Source: Solibacillus sp. FSL W7-1436
GTDB taxonomy: Bacteria; Bacillota; Bacilli; Bacillales_A; Planococcaceae
NCBI RefSeq assembly: GCF_038007305.1
Contig: NZ_JBBOWV010000001.1
Coordinates: forward strand, 3,462,501 to 3,526,500
Length of the DNA: 64,000 nt
Direction of reading: 5' to 3'
Positions 17,206 to 26,347 of this stretch are shown piece by piece (the first letter of the stretch is position 1; every line of letters starts with the position of its first letter). Both the position numbers and the translations under genes were made by a program. Below the pieces are notes generated by a model. That model saw only the letters and a list, made by a program, of their open reading frames with translations, ran no database searches and was not told the origin of the DNA.

Positions 17206-18576
17206 ATGAGATTACATATAAACGAAATGATTGATAGAAGTCGCTTTGGTGCCTTCCATTTTTCTATTATCTTTTGGTGCTTTTTCATTATCCTTATGGA
17301 TGGATACGATGTAGTTATCTATGGATCTGTTGTCCCTTCTTTAATGGAAGAATGGGGGATTTCCACTGTTACAGCGGGGGCCATTGGGAGTTATTCAGCC
17401 GCCGGGACAGCAGTAGGAGCAATTATTTTTGGACTTTTAGCCGATAAAATCGGAAGAAAAAAAGTGATTATCATTTGTACCGTCATGTTTAGTCTCTTCA
17501 CAGCACTATCCCCTTTTGCAGGAGGGCCGGTACTTTTTGCCATCCTTCGCGTTATTGCGGGACTTGGACTGGGTGGCGTTATGCCGAACGTCATTGCACT
17601 ATCTACGGAGTATGCTCCTAAAAAAATTAGAGGAGCTATTGTTTCGTTTATTTTCTGTGGCTATTCAATCGGGGCGATTGCAGCAGCTTTATTCAGTAAG
17701 TCTCTGTTACCGACAGTGGGCTGGAAACCAATATTCTGGATTGCCGCACTTCCGCTTTTAGCACTGCCATTTTTAGCAAAGCAGCTTCCGGAATCGGCAA
17801 ACTTCCTTTTGGCGAAAGGAAAAGAAGCGGAAGTAAAAAAAATCCTTGGGAAACTCAACCCCAAATTGTCGCTTTCTCAAGATGTTGTACTGGCAAAACC
17901 AGCTGCAAAAGCACCAGGCTCACCACTTGTGAAGCTTTTTGAAAACAAGCTGGCACTCAGTACGATCATGTTCTGGATTTCATGTTTTTCTTGTTTCGTT
18001 CTTATCTACGCGATGAACGTATGGCTGCCGAAGCTAATGGTCGAAGCTGGCTACAGTTTAAGTAATAGTCTATTATTTGTCGTTGCTTTAAATATGGGGG
18101 CAATTGTAGGTACGATTGCATTCGGACGTTTAACGGATAAATTCGGCTTTAAAAAAGTAATGGTACCACTTTATTTCGGAGGGGCACTTGCACTCGCTGC
18201 GGTTGGATTAACAAACAACACAGTACTGGCGTATGTATTGATCGGGATTATCGGTGCAGCATCAATTGGTGTTCAAAATATTAGCAATGCCTTTGTTTCA
18301 CAGTTCTATCGACCAGAAATCCGTTCAACAGGTGTCGGAGCGGCCATGGCATTTGGACGAGTTGGCGGTATATTCGCACCAACATTTGTAGGAATACTAT
18401 TAACAATGAACCTGTCTGCTCAAATGAACTTTACACTACTTGGCACAGCCGCACTTTTAGGTGGTATCGCTATTCTATTTGTTCAGGAGAAGCATGCTTA
18501 TTATCGCCCGGATGAGGCTACGGAAACAGAGAGTTCTACTCCATCATCAACACCTGAAATTAACCATTCCGTTTAA
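17206..18576 (+). CDS. MFS aromatic acid:H+ symporter (AAHS family, PcaK/BenK-like)
   Basis: The 456-residue protein has twelve membrane segments. DGYDVVIYGSVVPSLM in the first helix carries the acidic residue pair typical of the AAHS subfamily (PcaK, BenK, MhpT), and GLLADKIGRKK is the MFS loop 2-3 motif. It should import an aromatic acid with protons. The gene follows the FAD hydroxylase by 90 bases that hold a hairpin, so the two probably share a transcript with differential expression. AGAGGTG lies ahead of the ATG. A strong terminator follows. The exact substrate cannot be told. Confidence 0.88.
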   Translation: MRLHINEMIDRSRFGAFHFSIIFWCFFIILMDGYDVVIYGSVVPSLMEEWGISTVTAGAIGSYSAAGTAVGAIIFGLLADKIGRKKVIIICTVMFSLFTALSPFAGGPVLFAILRVIAGLGLGGVMPNVIALSTEYAPKKIRGAIVSFIFCGYSIGAIAAALFSKSLLPTVGWKPIFWIAALPLLALPFLAKQLPESANFLLAKGKEAEVKKILGKLNPKLSLSQDVVLAKPAAKAPGSPLVKLFENKLALSTIMFWISCFSCFVLIYAMNVWLPKLMVEAGYSLSNSLLFVVALNMGAIVGTIAFGRLTDKFGFKKVMVPLYFGGALALAAVGLTNNTVLAYVLIGIIGAASIGVQNISNAFVSQFYRPEIRSTGVGAAMAFGRVGGIFAPTFVGILLTMNLSAQMNFTLLGTAALLGGIAILFVQEKHAYYRPDEATETESSTPSSTPEINHSV

Positions 18577-18610
18577 TTTCAAGCAACCCCATTATTGGAG
18601 AACAATATTT

Positions 18611-18653
18611 AAATACCCGTAAACGTTGATATTTGAACGTTTACGGGTATTTT
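18611..18653 (+). terminator. Terminator after the aromatic-acid transporter
   Basis: AATACCCGTAAACGTT and AACGTTTACGGGTATT pair perfectly (16 base pairs), followed by T residues. Confidence 0.85.
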
Positions 18654-18828
18654 CAGATTCCATATTTATTGACTTTTCATCTTGATATTAATCAACCGGA
18701 AATAGTTCTGTCTCTTTATATCTTATACCCTTACAGTACTATTACTGAATTCCGTTACATCTGATAATGCAATTTCTGCTGTGATCATCTTCCCTGATGT
18801 AATTTTCCCTTGCTTAACTGAACGCCCC

Positions 18829-20325
18829 TTATCCTAATTTAATGGCAACACTTTTTACTTTTGTATACGCTTCAATACCTGCTAATCCTAGTTCAGAACC
18901 AACACCACTTTGTTTAAATCCTGTAAGCGGGATATTATCATCTGTTAAATAATATTCATTGACCCAAACGGAACCTGCATCTAATGATTCAATCATTGTG
19001 TGCGCTGTTTGTAAGTTTGTTGTCCAAACACCGGAAGCTAGTCCGTATTCTGTTGCATTGGCACGTTCAATCACTTCCTCAATCGAATCAAATGGCAGGA
19101 TGCAAAGTACCGGACCAAAGATTTCTTCATATACTGCCTGGCAATTTTCATCCAGCCCTTCGATAATTGTTGGAAGATAGAAGTTGCCTTTTTCTAATTC
19201 CGGATTTTCAGGACGTTTGCCACCTGTTAAGATATTCGCACCATCTTTTCTTGCCTGCTCAACATATCTTTCAACTGTTTCAACTTGTGCTTTTGAAACA
19301 AGTGGTCCCATTTGAGCGTTCGGATCTAATGGATCACCTAATACAAAGTTTTCAGCAATTCCTACAAGTTTTTCTTTTACTTCGTCATATACAGATCGTT
19401 CCACATATAATCGTGACCCTGCCGCGCAAACTTGGCCGGTGTTCATCAAAATAGCTGTAATGGCACCAGGAATCGCCTTATCTAAATCCGCATCTGCAAA
19501 AATAATGTTTGGTGACTTTCCACCTAATTCAAGGGTAATTTTCTTCAATGAATTAGAAGCTTTCTCCATAATCCGTTTGCCAACAAAAGTCGAACCCGTA
19601 AAACCAATTTTATCGATATCCGAATGAGATGTAATGGCTTCACCAAGTTTGCCGCCTGCTCCAGTGACAATATTTACAACACCAGGTGGGAATCCGGCTT
19701 GCTCTACTAACTTACCAATATATAGTGTAGATAAAGATGTCTGCTGGGCAGGCTTTAATACAACAGTGTTCCCTGCTGCAAGAGGTGCTGCTAATTTCCA
19801 ACATGCAACTAATGCCGGGAAGTTCCAGGAAGTGATCTGACCGCATACACCAAGCGGTTCACGCTTCGTATACGCATGAATATTGCCACCACCTGTTAAT
19901 TCGACAGTGTTCCCATAAAGTTTTGTTGCCCAGCCAGCATAATAACGCAAGTGATGAACTGCATTTTGTGCAAAGCCACCTGCTACAGCTAGTGTCCCAC
20001 CGTATTCTAGTGAATCAAGCTGTGTAATTTCTTCCAGGTTTTCTTCTACCAAGTCCGCTAATTTGTTTAGCAGCCGTGCTCGTTCTCTCGGTGCAGTTTT
20101 TTTCCATCCACCTTCAAACGCACGTCTTGCTGCTTTGACTGCAATATCAACGTCTTGTTCGTCTCCTTCGTAAATTTTTGCTAAGACATCATTTGTTGTT
20201 GGATTAATCGATTCATATATCGTTCCTTCAACAGCAGGAACCCACTTCCCGTCGATGTACATTTCTTTTGTACCTTTCAAAAACGCCTGCACTTTTTCAT
20301 TGATTAATAAAGTAGTATTTACCAT
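18829..20325 (-). CDS. NAD(P)+-dependent aldehyde dehydrogenase
   Basis: The 498-residue enzyme shows the ALDH catalytic glutamate in TLELGGKSPNIIFADADL, the catalytic cysteine in NTGQVCAAGSRLYV, the cofactor loop GFTGSTFVGK and the substrate-channel asparagine in ITSWNFPALVA. It would oxidise an aldehyde to the acid in the cytoplasm. Relatives include betaine-aldehyde and phenylacetaldehyde dehydrogenases. Its start is 17 bases after the stop of a Baeyer-Villiger monooxygenase remnant, and an esterase gene precedes that. In intact cassettes the order monooxygenase, esterase, dehydrogenase degrades ketones to carboxylic acids, so this enzyme probably finished such a pathway. Confidence 0.9.
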   Translation of the reverse strand: MVNTTLLINEKVQAFLKGTKEMYIDGKWVPAVEGTIYESINPTTNDVLAKIYEGDEQDVDIAVKAARRAFEGGWKKTAPRERARLLNKLADLVEENLEEITQLDSLEYGGTLAVAGGFAQNAVHHLRYYAGWATKLYGNTVELTGGGNIHAYTKREPLGVCGQITSWNFPALVACWKLAAPLAAGNTVVLKPAQQTSLSTLYIGKLVEQAGFPPGVVNIVTGAGGKLGEAITSHSDIDKIGFTGSTFVGKRIMEKASNSLKKITLELGGKSPNIIFADADLDKAIPGAITAILMNTGQVCAAGSRLYVERSVYDEVKEKLVGIAENFVLGDPLDPNAQMGPLVSKAQVETVERYVEQARKDGANILTGGKRPENPELEKGNFYLPTIIEGLDENCQAVYEEIFGPVLCILPFDSIEEVIERANATEYGLASGVWTTNLQTAHTMIESLDAGSVWVNEYYLTDDNIPLTGFKQSGVGSELGLAGIEAYTKVKSVAIKLG

Positions 20326-20342
20326 TTTATTTCCCCCCTGTT

Positions 20343-20549
20343 TTAAGCTTTAATTTTTTCGTACTGTAATTGAAAACCTTTGTATCCATTTTCAGCGACT
20401 TCATTGCAAAGTTGACGATAGTTATCTAAACCACCTAAGTAGATTAAGAAGTCACGCGATTTCCCTTCGATATTGGAACCTGTATACCAGGAATCCGTTT
20501 TAGTGAAAAGAGTGCTATTGGCAATCTGTTCCCATTTATTAATTCGTAT
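20343..20549 (-). pseudogene. 3' remnant of a Baeyer-Villiger (flavin) monooxygenase gene
   Basis: An open frame without any start codon encodes 68 residues containing TKTDSWYTGSNIEGKSR, YLGGLDNYRQLC and EVAENGYKGF, and ends at a normal stop. These are the C-terminal landmarks of cyclohexanone- and phenylacetone-type Baeyer-Villiger monooxygenases (typically about 540 residues). An in-frame stop lies just before the fragment. The remaining 85-90 percent of the gene is gone, with an esterase gene beginning 50 bases away. The reading frame of the fragment itself is intact, so the deletion looks recent or harmless. Confidence 0.8.
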
Positions 20550-20601
20550 TTAAAAAGAAAATGAGTAAGTTTTCTCCTTCACTCATTTCCATCATTTCGT
20601 A

Positions 20602-21543
20602 TTACGCTTCTTGGGCGACCTTGCTTAAGAAGTTGACTATTAGCTGTACCGTTTGTTTCGTTTCTTCTGCAAAGAAATCCATGTTGCTGTAGTAACCATG
20701 AACAACACCCGGGATTAATTCATACTGGACATTTACGCCATCTTGTTTTAATTTTTCCGCATAAGCGACCCCTTCGTCTTTGAGCACATCATTTTCTGCT
20801 GCAATAATAATTGCAGGGGGTAAACCCTTTACAGAATCATATTTTAAAGGAGAAACATCTGGCTCATTGTACAGTTTCTCATCACCAACGTAGTGAATCC
20901 CGAACCATTTCATTAGATTGCGATCAAGTGCGAAACCTTCAGCAAATTCATTATATGAATCAGTGTTAAATTCCAAGTTTGTCACTGGATAAATAAGAAC
21001 TTGAGATTGGATTGCCGGACCCTTATTATCTAAAGCTTTTTTCGCAATAACTGTTGATAAGTTTCCTCCTGCACTATCTCCGCCAACTGAAATTTTTTCT
21101 GGATCTACATTGATCTCTGTTGCATTTTCAGCTACCCATTCAAGTGCAGCGTAACAGTCTTCAATAGGAGTTGGGTATGGATTTTCCGGAGCTAAACGGT
21201 AATCAACTGATACAACAACAGCATTAGCTTCTGTTGCCACTAATCGATTTGCTGCTTCAAACATCTCAACAGCACCAATTACCCAGCCACCGCCGTGGTA
21301 GTATACAAGAGCCGGGAATGGTCCTTCTCCTTCTGGTGTATAAATACGAAGACGAATATCTTCCCCATCTTTTGCTCTAATTAAACGATCTTCTGTTTGA
21401 TGAATGCTTGGTAGATTATTTTGAGGTGGGACTGGAGCTTGTGCCATGATTGCCTTCAATTCAATCGGATCAAAAGTTTCCATTTTCGGCCCACTGTAAA
21501 AGCTCTCTATATACCGTTTTGCTTGTTCCGTTAAATTTGCCAT
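20602..21543 (-). CDS. Alpha/beta hydrolase, hormone-sensitive-lipase-type esterase
   Basis: The 313-residue enzyme has the oxyanion motif YYHGGGWVIG near residue 80 and the nucleophile elbow GGDSAGGNLS, the two hallmarks of the HSL (family IV) carboxylesterases. The acid residue is probably the Asp in ENDVLKDEG and the catalytic His lies in GVVHGYYS near the C-terminus. It hydrolyses short-chain esters or lactones. The neighbour is a Baeyer-Villiger monooxygenase remnant whose ester or lactone products would be the natural substrate. The start follows AGGAGG. It is first in the minus-strand run and divergent from a LuxR-type regulator. Confidence 0.9.
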   Translation of the reverse strand: MANLTEQAKRYIESFYSGPKMETFDPIELKAIMAQAPVPPQNNLPSIHQTEDRLIRAKDGEDIRLRIYTPEGEGPFPALVYYHGGGWVIGAVEMFEAANRLVATEANAVVVSVDYRLAPENPYPTPIEDCYAALEWVAENATEINVDPEKISVGGDSAGGNLSTVIAKKALDNKGPAIQSQVLIYPVTNLEFNTDSYNEFAEGFALDRNLMKWFGIHYVGDEKLYNEPDVSPLKYDSVKGLPPAIIIAAENDVLKDEGVAYAEKLKQDGVNVQYELIPGVVHGYYSNMDFFAEETKQTVQLIVNFLSKVAQEA

Positions 21544-21739
21544 TTTAATTCCTCCCTTTTATGCTTATAATCTTAGTAACACTTTCATTTTATCCTCTAT
21601 GCACTTTTATAGATATTCCTACTTTTAGAGAAAAAAACATATACTTTCGGGCGAATAATGGATTTTTTATGATTCCCTATTGTTTGTGAAGCATATATAA
21701 AATTATTAAACCGTTTTTAAATAAAAGGGGTGTTCGTTT

Positions 21740-22438
21740 TTGGTGATTGAAAGGAATAGTTTGGAACAAAACTTAGATAGAATCAAATACGTAGAAGACC
21801 AAGATAAAAAAATCAAATTGATTATAGAATGTTTCCTAATGACTTTTTCAATAGAAGAAGCAATGCTTTTCCGATATTCTCCCATTGATCACTTAGCGGA
21901 AGGGATTGTCTCGGCAACGGCAACTGAATATAAATGTATTACTTCTATTCGTGATGATGTAACAACGATTCCAGCCATTTTTGCAGCAATCCAAGAGAAA
22001 AGTGCACAATATTTTGAGAGTAATAATTTCCATGTAAATATTCCAAGAAAATATATTATTTCTGAAACCCAAAATTCACTGTTGGTTGTACCTATCACTT
22101 TTAATAATGTAGTGATGGGATACTTTTTGGGTACTCATTTTTATAAAACTTTTGACCCCCAACTGTTAATGGAAGCAAATTTATTTAGTAGTCAAGTAGG
22201 AGAAATGCTTTTTAAGCATCCAAGCTATGTAGAAAACAATGAAGTCAAACTATCAAGAAGAGAATTTGAAGTAATGAAATGTATTGCGTTTGGCTATAGT
22301 TCAAAACAAATTGCCCACCTGTTAGAAATTAGTGAAACAACCATCAAACAATATATTAAAAGTGTCATGTCAAAAACCAATACATCCAATCGGACACATG
22401 CAGTAGCTTTTTTATTCCAAAAGGGGATTTTAACTTAG
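21740..22438 (+). CDS. LuxR-type transcriptional regulator with a GAF-like sensor region
   Basis: The 232-residue protein ends in a clear LuxR helix-turn-helix, SRREFEVMKCIAFGYSSKQI to ISETTIKQYIKSVMSKTN. The first 160 residues lack a phospho-receiver Asp pattern and read like a GAF/PAS-type ligand-binding region. It is divergent from the esterase, monooxygenase remnant and aldehyde dehydrogenase, and relatives in such cassettes activate ketone-degradation genes, so I infer that role. The start is TTG at 21740 or GTG at 21743, behind AAAGGGG. A repeat and hairpin follow it. Confidence 0.75.
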   Translation: MVIERNSLEQNLDRIKYVEDQDKKIKLIIECFLMTFSIEEAMLFRYSPIDHLAEGIVSATATEYKCITSIRDDVTTIPAIFAAIQEKSAQYFESNNFHVNIPRKYIISETQNSLLVVPITFNNVVMGYFLGTHFYKTFDPQLLMEANLFSSQVGEMLFKHPSYVENNEVKLSRREFEVMKCIAFGYSSKQIAHLLEISETTIKQYIKSVMSKTNTSNRTHAVAFLFQKGILT

Positions 22439-22475
22439 TTGCATTCAATTACTCTAGGCTTATTTAGCAAGATAA

Positions 22476-22518
22476 ATTCGACAAGATGTGGAGCGTCAGT
22501 TCGAGACTTGCCGAGACC
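22476..22518. repeat. Two-hairpin intergenic repeat, copy 2 (first hairpin)
   Basis: This unit matches copy 1 at 8682-8725, sharing ATTCGACAAG, GTTCG and CCGAGACC or TCGAGGCC segments. Arms TCGACAAG and CTTGCCGA pair with a wobble on the minus strand, so the fold survives although bases differ. Confidence 0.5.
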
Positions 22519-22526
22519 CCAAACTA

Positions 22527-22569
22527 AAAAGCCCGGAAACGTTGATTTTCCTACGTTTCCGGGCTTTTC
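22527..22569. terminator. Bidirectional terminator between regulator and fructose PTS genes
   Basis: AAAAGCCCGGAAACG and CGTTTCCGGGCTTTT pair perfectly (15 base pairs) and have A/T runs on both sides. It ends the LuxR-type gene and the fru operon, which converge here. Confidence 0.85.
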
Positions 22570-22600
22570 TTTTAACAAAACTTCCTGATTTACAGCGTTA

Positions 22601-24511
22601 TTAAGCTTTTTTCTTCAGCAAACCGATCGAAACAGCTGCTACTGCCGAACCTACTAAAATAGCTACTAAGTATAGTGCTGCTTTTCCTAGACCACCGTCT
22701 ACAAGACCCATTACGAAAATACCACCATGTGGTGCGCGTAATGCGATGTCAAATATGATTGTTAATGCACCCGATATTGCAGAACCAAGCACAAATGAAG
22801 GAATCACACGAACAGGGTCTGCTGCCGCAAACGGGATGGCCCCCTCGGATATAAAGCATGCTCCAAGAACATAAGCCGTTTTCCCTGCCTCACGCTCTTG
22901 CTTCGTAAAACGGTTTTTAAAGAATGTTGTGGCTAAACCTACTGCTAAAGGTGGAACCATACCGCCGGCCATTACCGCAGCCATAATATTATAGTTACCG
23001 CTTGCCAGCATCGCGATTCCAAATGTATATGCGGCTTTGTTGAGTGGACCACCCATATCAACTGCCATCATCCCTCCTAATAGTAAGCCGAGAAGAATTG
23101 TGTTTGTCCCACTTAAACCTTCCAGGAAACTAGTAAGCCCCGTGTATAACTTCGTAAGCTGAGGGTTTACTAGCATCATCGCTATACCTGTTAATCCAAT
23201 TCCAAACACCGGAAGGAATAAAACTGGTTTTAACCCTTCAAGCTGTGCAGGTAATTTTTCGAATACTGTTTTGAGACCTAATACAATATAACCTGCTAAG
23301 AAACCGGCAAGTAAACCACCTATAAAGCCGGAGTTAGCACCTGCATCATTTGTCACTGTAATGGCCAATAATCCACCAACCATACCTGGTGCAAAACCTG
23401 GACGATCAGCAATACTCATTGCGATAAATCCTGCTAAGACTGGAACCATTAAGTAGAATGCATTACCGCCACCAATTGTGTTAAGCATTGCTGCAAATTC
23501 ATTGTATGAAGGGTCGTCCGGATTTGAAGAGTTAATGCCCCAAAAGAATGAAAGTGCGATTAAAATACCGCCACCCACAACAAATGGGAGCATGTTCGAT
23601 ACCCCATTCATCAAGTGTTTATAAAATTGGAAACCGCCATTTCCTTCTGAATGCTCATTGGAAGCGCCTCCGCCACCTTCATGCGAATACACCGGCACAT
23701 CACCGGAAATTGCACGGTCGATTAATGCATCTACCTCGTAAATTGCTTTACCCACTTTTGTTTGAATGACTTTTTTACCATTAAAACGTGCCATTTCAAC
23801 TTTCGTGTCGGCAGCTACGATAATTACGTCTGCATCTGCAATTTCTTCTGCTGTCAGACGATTTTTTACACCGCCTGAACCATTCGTCTCAACCTTCATT
23901 GCTACATTTTTTTGTGCAGCTGTTGTTTGAAGCTTTTCTGCCGCCATAAACGTATGTGCGATACCTGTCGGGCATGCTGTTACAGCTAAAATGCTCTTGT
24001 CTGTTGTCGTTTCTATTGGCTCATTTTCTACTACTGGAACATCTTCTGGAACCTCGACACCTTCCTTTTCCTCAATTGCAGCTAAAATTTCTTCTTTTGT
24101 CGAAGCTGTCATCATTTTTTCATTGAAAGTTGGATCCATTAAAAATGTTGCAAGTTTTGATAACGTTTCTAAATGATCGTTATTTGCACCTTCGTTTGCT
24201 GCAATCATGAAAAACAATTTTGCTGGTTGACCATCCAATGAATCATAATCAACACCTGCTAATTGGCGTCCAAATGCAATTGCTGGTGCAGAAACTGCTG
24301 CCGATTTTGCATGTGGAATGGCTATGCCTTCTCCAATACCTGTCGAACTTTGTGCTTCGCGCGCTTGTAAATCTGCAACGTATGCTGCTTTGTCGCTTAC
24401 TTTGCCGGCATCTACAAGAACTTGTGCCAATTCTTCTATAATTTGATCTTTTGAGACTGCTTGTACGTTTAATTTAATCGTGCTTGCAGTTAATAATTGT
24501 GTAATTCGCAT
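22601..24511 (-). CDS. fruA: Fructose-specific PTS permease, IIA-IIB-IIC fused
   Basis: The 636-residue protein phosphorylates and imports fructose as fructose-1-phosphate. The IIA domain (1-150) carries phospho-His67 in GEGIAIPHAKS. The IIB domain (about 172-275) carries phospho-Cys180 in VTACPTGIAHTFMAAE. The IIC membrane domain (about 300-636) has multiple segments and the substrate region with SEGAIPFAAADP. It receives phosphate from HPr, encoded in the divergent ptsHI operon. It follows fruK by 11 bases in a fruR-fruK-fruA operon and ends at a bidirectional terminator. Confidence 0.95.
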   Translation of the reverse strand: MRITQLLTASTIKLNVQAVSKDQIIEELAQVLVDAGKVSDKAAYVADLQAREAQSSTGIGEGIAIPHAKSAAVSAPAIAFGRQLAGVDYDSLDGQPAKLFFMIAANEGANNDHLETLSKLATFLMDPTFNEKMMTASTKEEILAAIEEKEGVEVPEDVPVVENEPIETTTDKSILAVTACPTGIAHTFMAAEKLQTTAAQKNVAMKVETNGSGGVKNRLTAEEIADADVIIVAADTKVEMARFNGKKVIQTKVGKAIYEVDALIDRAISGDVPVYSHEGGGGASNEHSEGNGGFQFYKHLMNGVSNMLPFVVGGGILIALSFFWGINSSNPDDPSYNEFAAMLNTIGGGNAFYLMVPVLAGFIAMSIADRPGFAPGMVGGLLAITVTNDAGANSGFIGGLLAGFLAGYIVLGLKTVFEKLPAQLEGLKPVLFLPVFGIGLTGIAMMLVNPQLTKLYTGLTSFLEGLSGTNTILLGLLLGGMMAVDMGGPLNKAAYTFGIAMLASGNYNIMAAVMAGGMVPPLAVGLATTFFKNRFTKQEREAGKTAYVLGACFISEGAIPFAAADPVRVIPSFVLGSAISGALTIIFDIALRAPHGGIFVMGLVDGGLGKAALYLVAILVGSAVAAVSIGLLKKKA

Positions 24512-24522
24512 AAAACACTCCC

Positions 24523-25425
24523 CTAAATTTTTTTAACAATCACCTGTTTTACTAGATCTAAGACATCTTGCTGCTTACACAAATCTAGTTGAAAGGCTGT
24601 TGCACTCCCTGCTGCAACTCCAAACCTGAACGCCTGCTGCCAGTCCCCCGTTTCACAATACGTCGCGAGTGTAGCTGCTACAACTGAATCACCTGCACCT
24701 ACAGTATTCACAACCTTTCCCTTCGGCGCAGCAGCATAATATACTTCCTGGGCACTTACAAATAATGCCCCGTCTCCCCCAAGTGATACGATGACATGCT
24801 GTACCCCTAACTCAATGAGCTGCTTTGCATAAGGAATTGCTTCATCAACCGATAATAAAGTAGTATCAAAAAGTTCACCAAGCTCTTCTAAATTAGGCTT
24901 CACCAATACCGGTCGATACGGTACGATTTCATGCAACACCTGACCTGCAATATCTGCGACAAGGTGGATCCCTTTGCTAGAAAGTATATTAAGTAGCGCT
25001 GTTAAATCAAAACCAGTTGGTACTGTGCCTGACAGGACAAACCAATCATTTTTTTCCAAAAGCTCTACCTTCTCTAATAATTGCGCGTACATATCACTTG
25101 TAATTTTCGGTGAAGGACCATTAAGTTCGGTCTCTACATCCGATTTAATTTTCACATTGATACGCGTAATTTCATTTGTCTCAATGAAATCGGTCCTGAT
25201 GTTCTGCTCATGCAAAATTTGCTTTAAGTAAACACCTGTAAAACCACCAACATAACCGAATGCCGTTACTTCTGTTCGAAATCTGCTTAATACGCGTGCA
25301 ACGTTAATACCCTTGCCGCCCGGTAAATAATTCACTTCAGCTGTTCGATTTAATTTCCCTGTTTCGAAATGATCGACATAAGGCGTGTAATCAATCGCTG
25401 GTGCAAACGTACAAGTATAAATCAT
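24523..25425 (-). CDS. fruK: 1-phosphofructokinase
   Basis: The 300-residue kinase converts fructose-1-phosphate to fructose-1,6-bisphosphate with ATP. It shows the PfkB-family signatures: YLPGGKGINVARVLSRF near residue 35 and the catalytic-aspartate anion hole NTVGAGDSVVA near residue 243. The start overlaps the end of fruR by 4 bases (ATGA), so the two are coupled, and fruA follows 11 bases later. Confidence 0.95.
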   Translation of the reverse strand: MIYTCTFAPAIDYTPYVDHFETGKLNRTAEVNYLPGGKGINVARVLSRFRTEVTAFGYVGGFTGVYLKQILHEQNIRTDFIETNEITRINVKIKSDVETELNGPSPKITSDMYAQLLEKVELLEKNDWFVLSGTVPTGFDLTALLNILSSKGIHLVADIAGQVLHEIVPYRPVLVKPNLEELGELFDTTLLSVDEAIPYAKQLIELGVQHVIVSLGGDGALFVSAQEVYYAAAPKGKVVNTVGAGDSVVAATLATYCETGDWQQAFRFGVAAGSATAFQLDLCKQQDVLDLVKQVIVKKI

Positions 25426-26177
25426 GCGAGCAACACCTCCGTTTTTCTTTCGATTTGCTCGTATTCTGCATCTGTTAATCCTGCTGTAATTAAAATCGCT
25501 TCCTGTAAATCGCCGAATTTTGCAAATTGACTTAGTCCAAATTTCGAGCGATCCGCAACAACATACGCCTGCTTAGACTGCTTTATCGCAAGTTGTTTTA
25601 GCATCGCTTCTTCTAAGTCTGCTGTTGTATAGCCTTGCACCTCTGAAAATCCATTAGCCCCAATAAAGGCGCGGTCAAAATAATATTCCTGGAGCTGGGA
25701 AATAGCCTTAGATCCTATGATAGCTTGCGTTTTCGCTTTCACATGGCCGCCAATGATAACGGTTTCAATATTTTGTTCGATCAAAAGTGGCACATGCATT
25801 AAACCATTGGTCACTACTTTAACCTGTTTATTCGCAATATGAGGTATAAGATGTAATATTGTAGAACCTGCATCTAAATAAATGCATTCACCGTAACGAA
25901 TGTGCTGTGCCGCTAGCTGCATAATCTGCTGCTTTTCAGTTAATGATTCAACAGACTTCTCCAACAAGCTTTTTTCACCTAGCATCGGGTTTCGCAAAGT
26001 AGCTCCCCCGTGAAAACGATCAATGAATTGCTTCTTATCAAGCTCAGTTAAGTCACGACGTATTGATGACTCCGATGAATTTGTAAAATCAACAAGTTGT
26101 TGTAAGGTAGCCGTACCATATTGCCGCAAATACGCTAATATTTGCTGTTGACGTTCTGTAAAAATAATCGTAATCAC
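25422..26177 (-). CDS. fruR: DeoR/GlpR-family fructose operon repressor
   Basis: The 251-residue repressor starts with a DeoR-type winged helix (ERQQQILAYLRQYGTATLQQ, then SSIRRDLTELDKKQF) and has a sugar-phosphate-binding domain with YLDAGSTILHLI and VTNGLMHVPLL. Members sense fructose-1-phosphate and repress the fru operon. It is the first gene of fruRKA. The region divergent to ptsHI holds a TTGTTA-TAACAA palindrome that may be its operator. The frame starts at 26177; an ATG at MITIIFTERQQ is used. Confidence 0.9.
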   Translation of the reverse strand: MITIIFTERQQQILAYLRQYGTATLQQLVDFTNSSESSIRRDLTELDKKQFIDRFHGGATLRNPMLGEKSLLEKSVESLTEKQQIMQLAAQHIRYGECIYLDAGSTILHLIPHIANKQVKVVTNGLMHVPLLIEQNIETVIIGGHVKAKTQAIIGSKAISQLQEYYFDRAFIGANGFSEVQGYTTADLEEAMLKQLAIKQSKQAYVVADRSKFGLSQFAKFGDLQEAILITAGLTDAEYEQIERKTEVLLA

Positions 26178-26290
26178 CTTCTATCTAAACACCATAATAA
26201 ATTTAAATTATGGAGCTATTATTTGTTTTAAGTTGATTTTAAACGAAACATTCTGTAAAATCAATCACATATCATTCACAAACATTCAAA

Positions 26291-26308
26291 TTGTTAATGT
26301 TATAACAA
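26291..26308. promoter_or_regulatory. Candidate operator between fruR and ptsH
   Basis: TTGTTA and TAACAA are exact reverse complements separated by 6 bases. It lies between divergent fruRKA and ptsHI, 40 bases before the ptsH start, so FruR control of both is plausible but unproven. Confidence 0.3.
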
Positions 26309-26347
26309 CAAAACAATCAAATTCATTCAATTATGGAGGGTTTCAAT

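Noticed and set aside
18701-18828. Short open frame after the aldehyde dehydrogenase on the minus strand
   Set aside because: About 34 codons without a start signal or recognisable motif; no support.
26230-26252. Possible cre site between fruR and ptsH
   Set aside because: TTTTAAACGAAACATT differs from the consensus at three or more positions; I would not call it.
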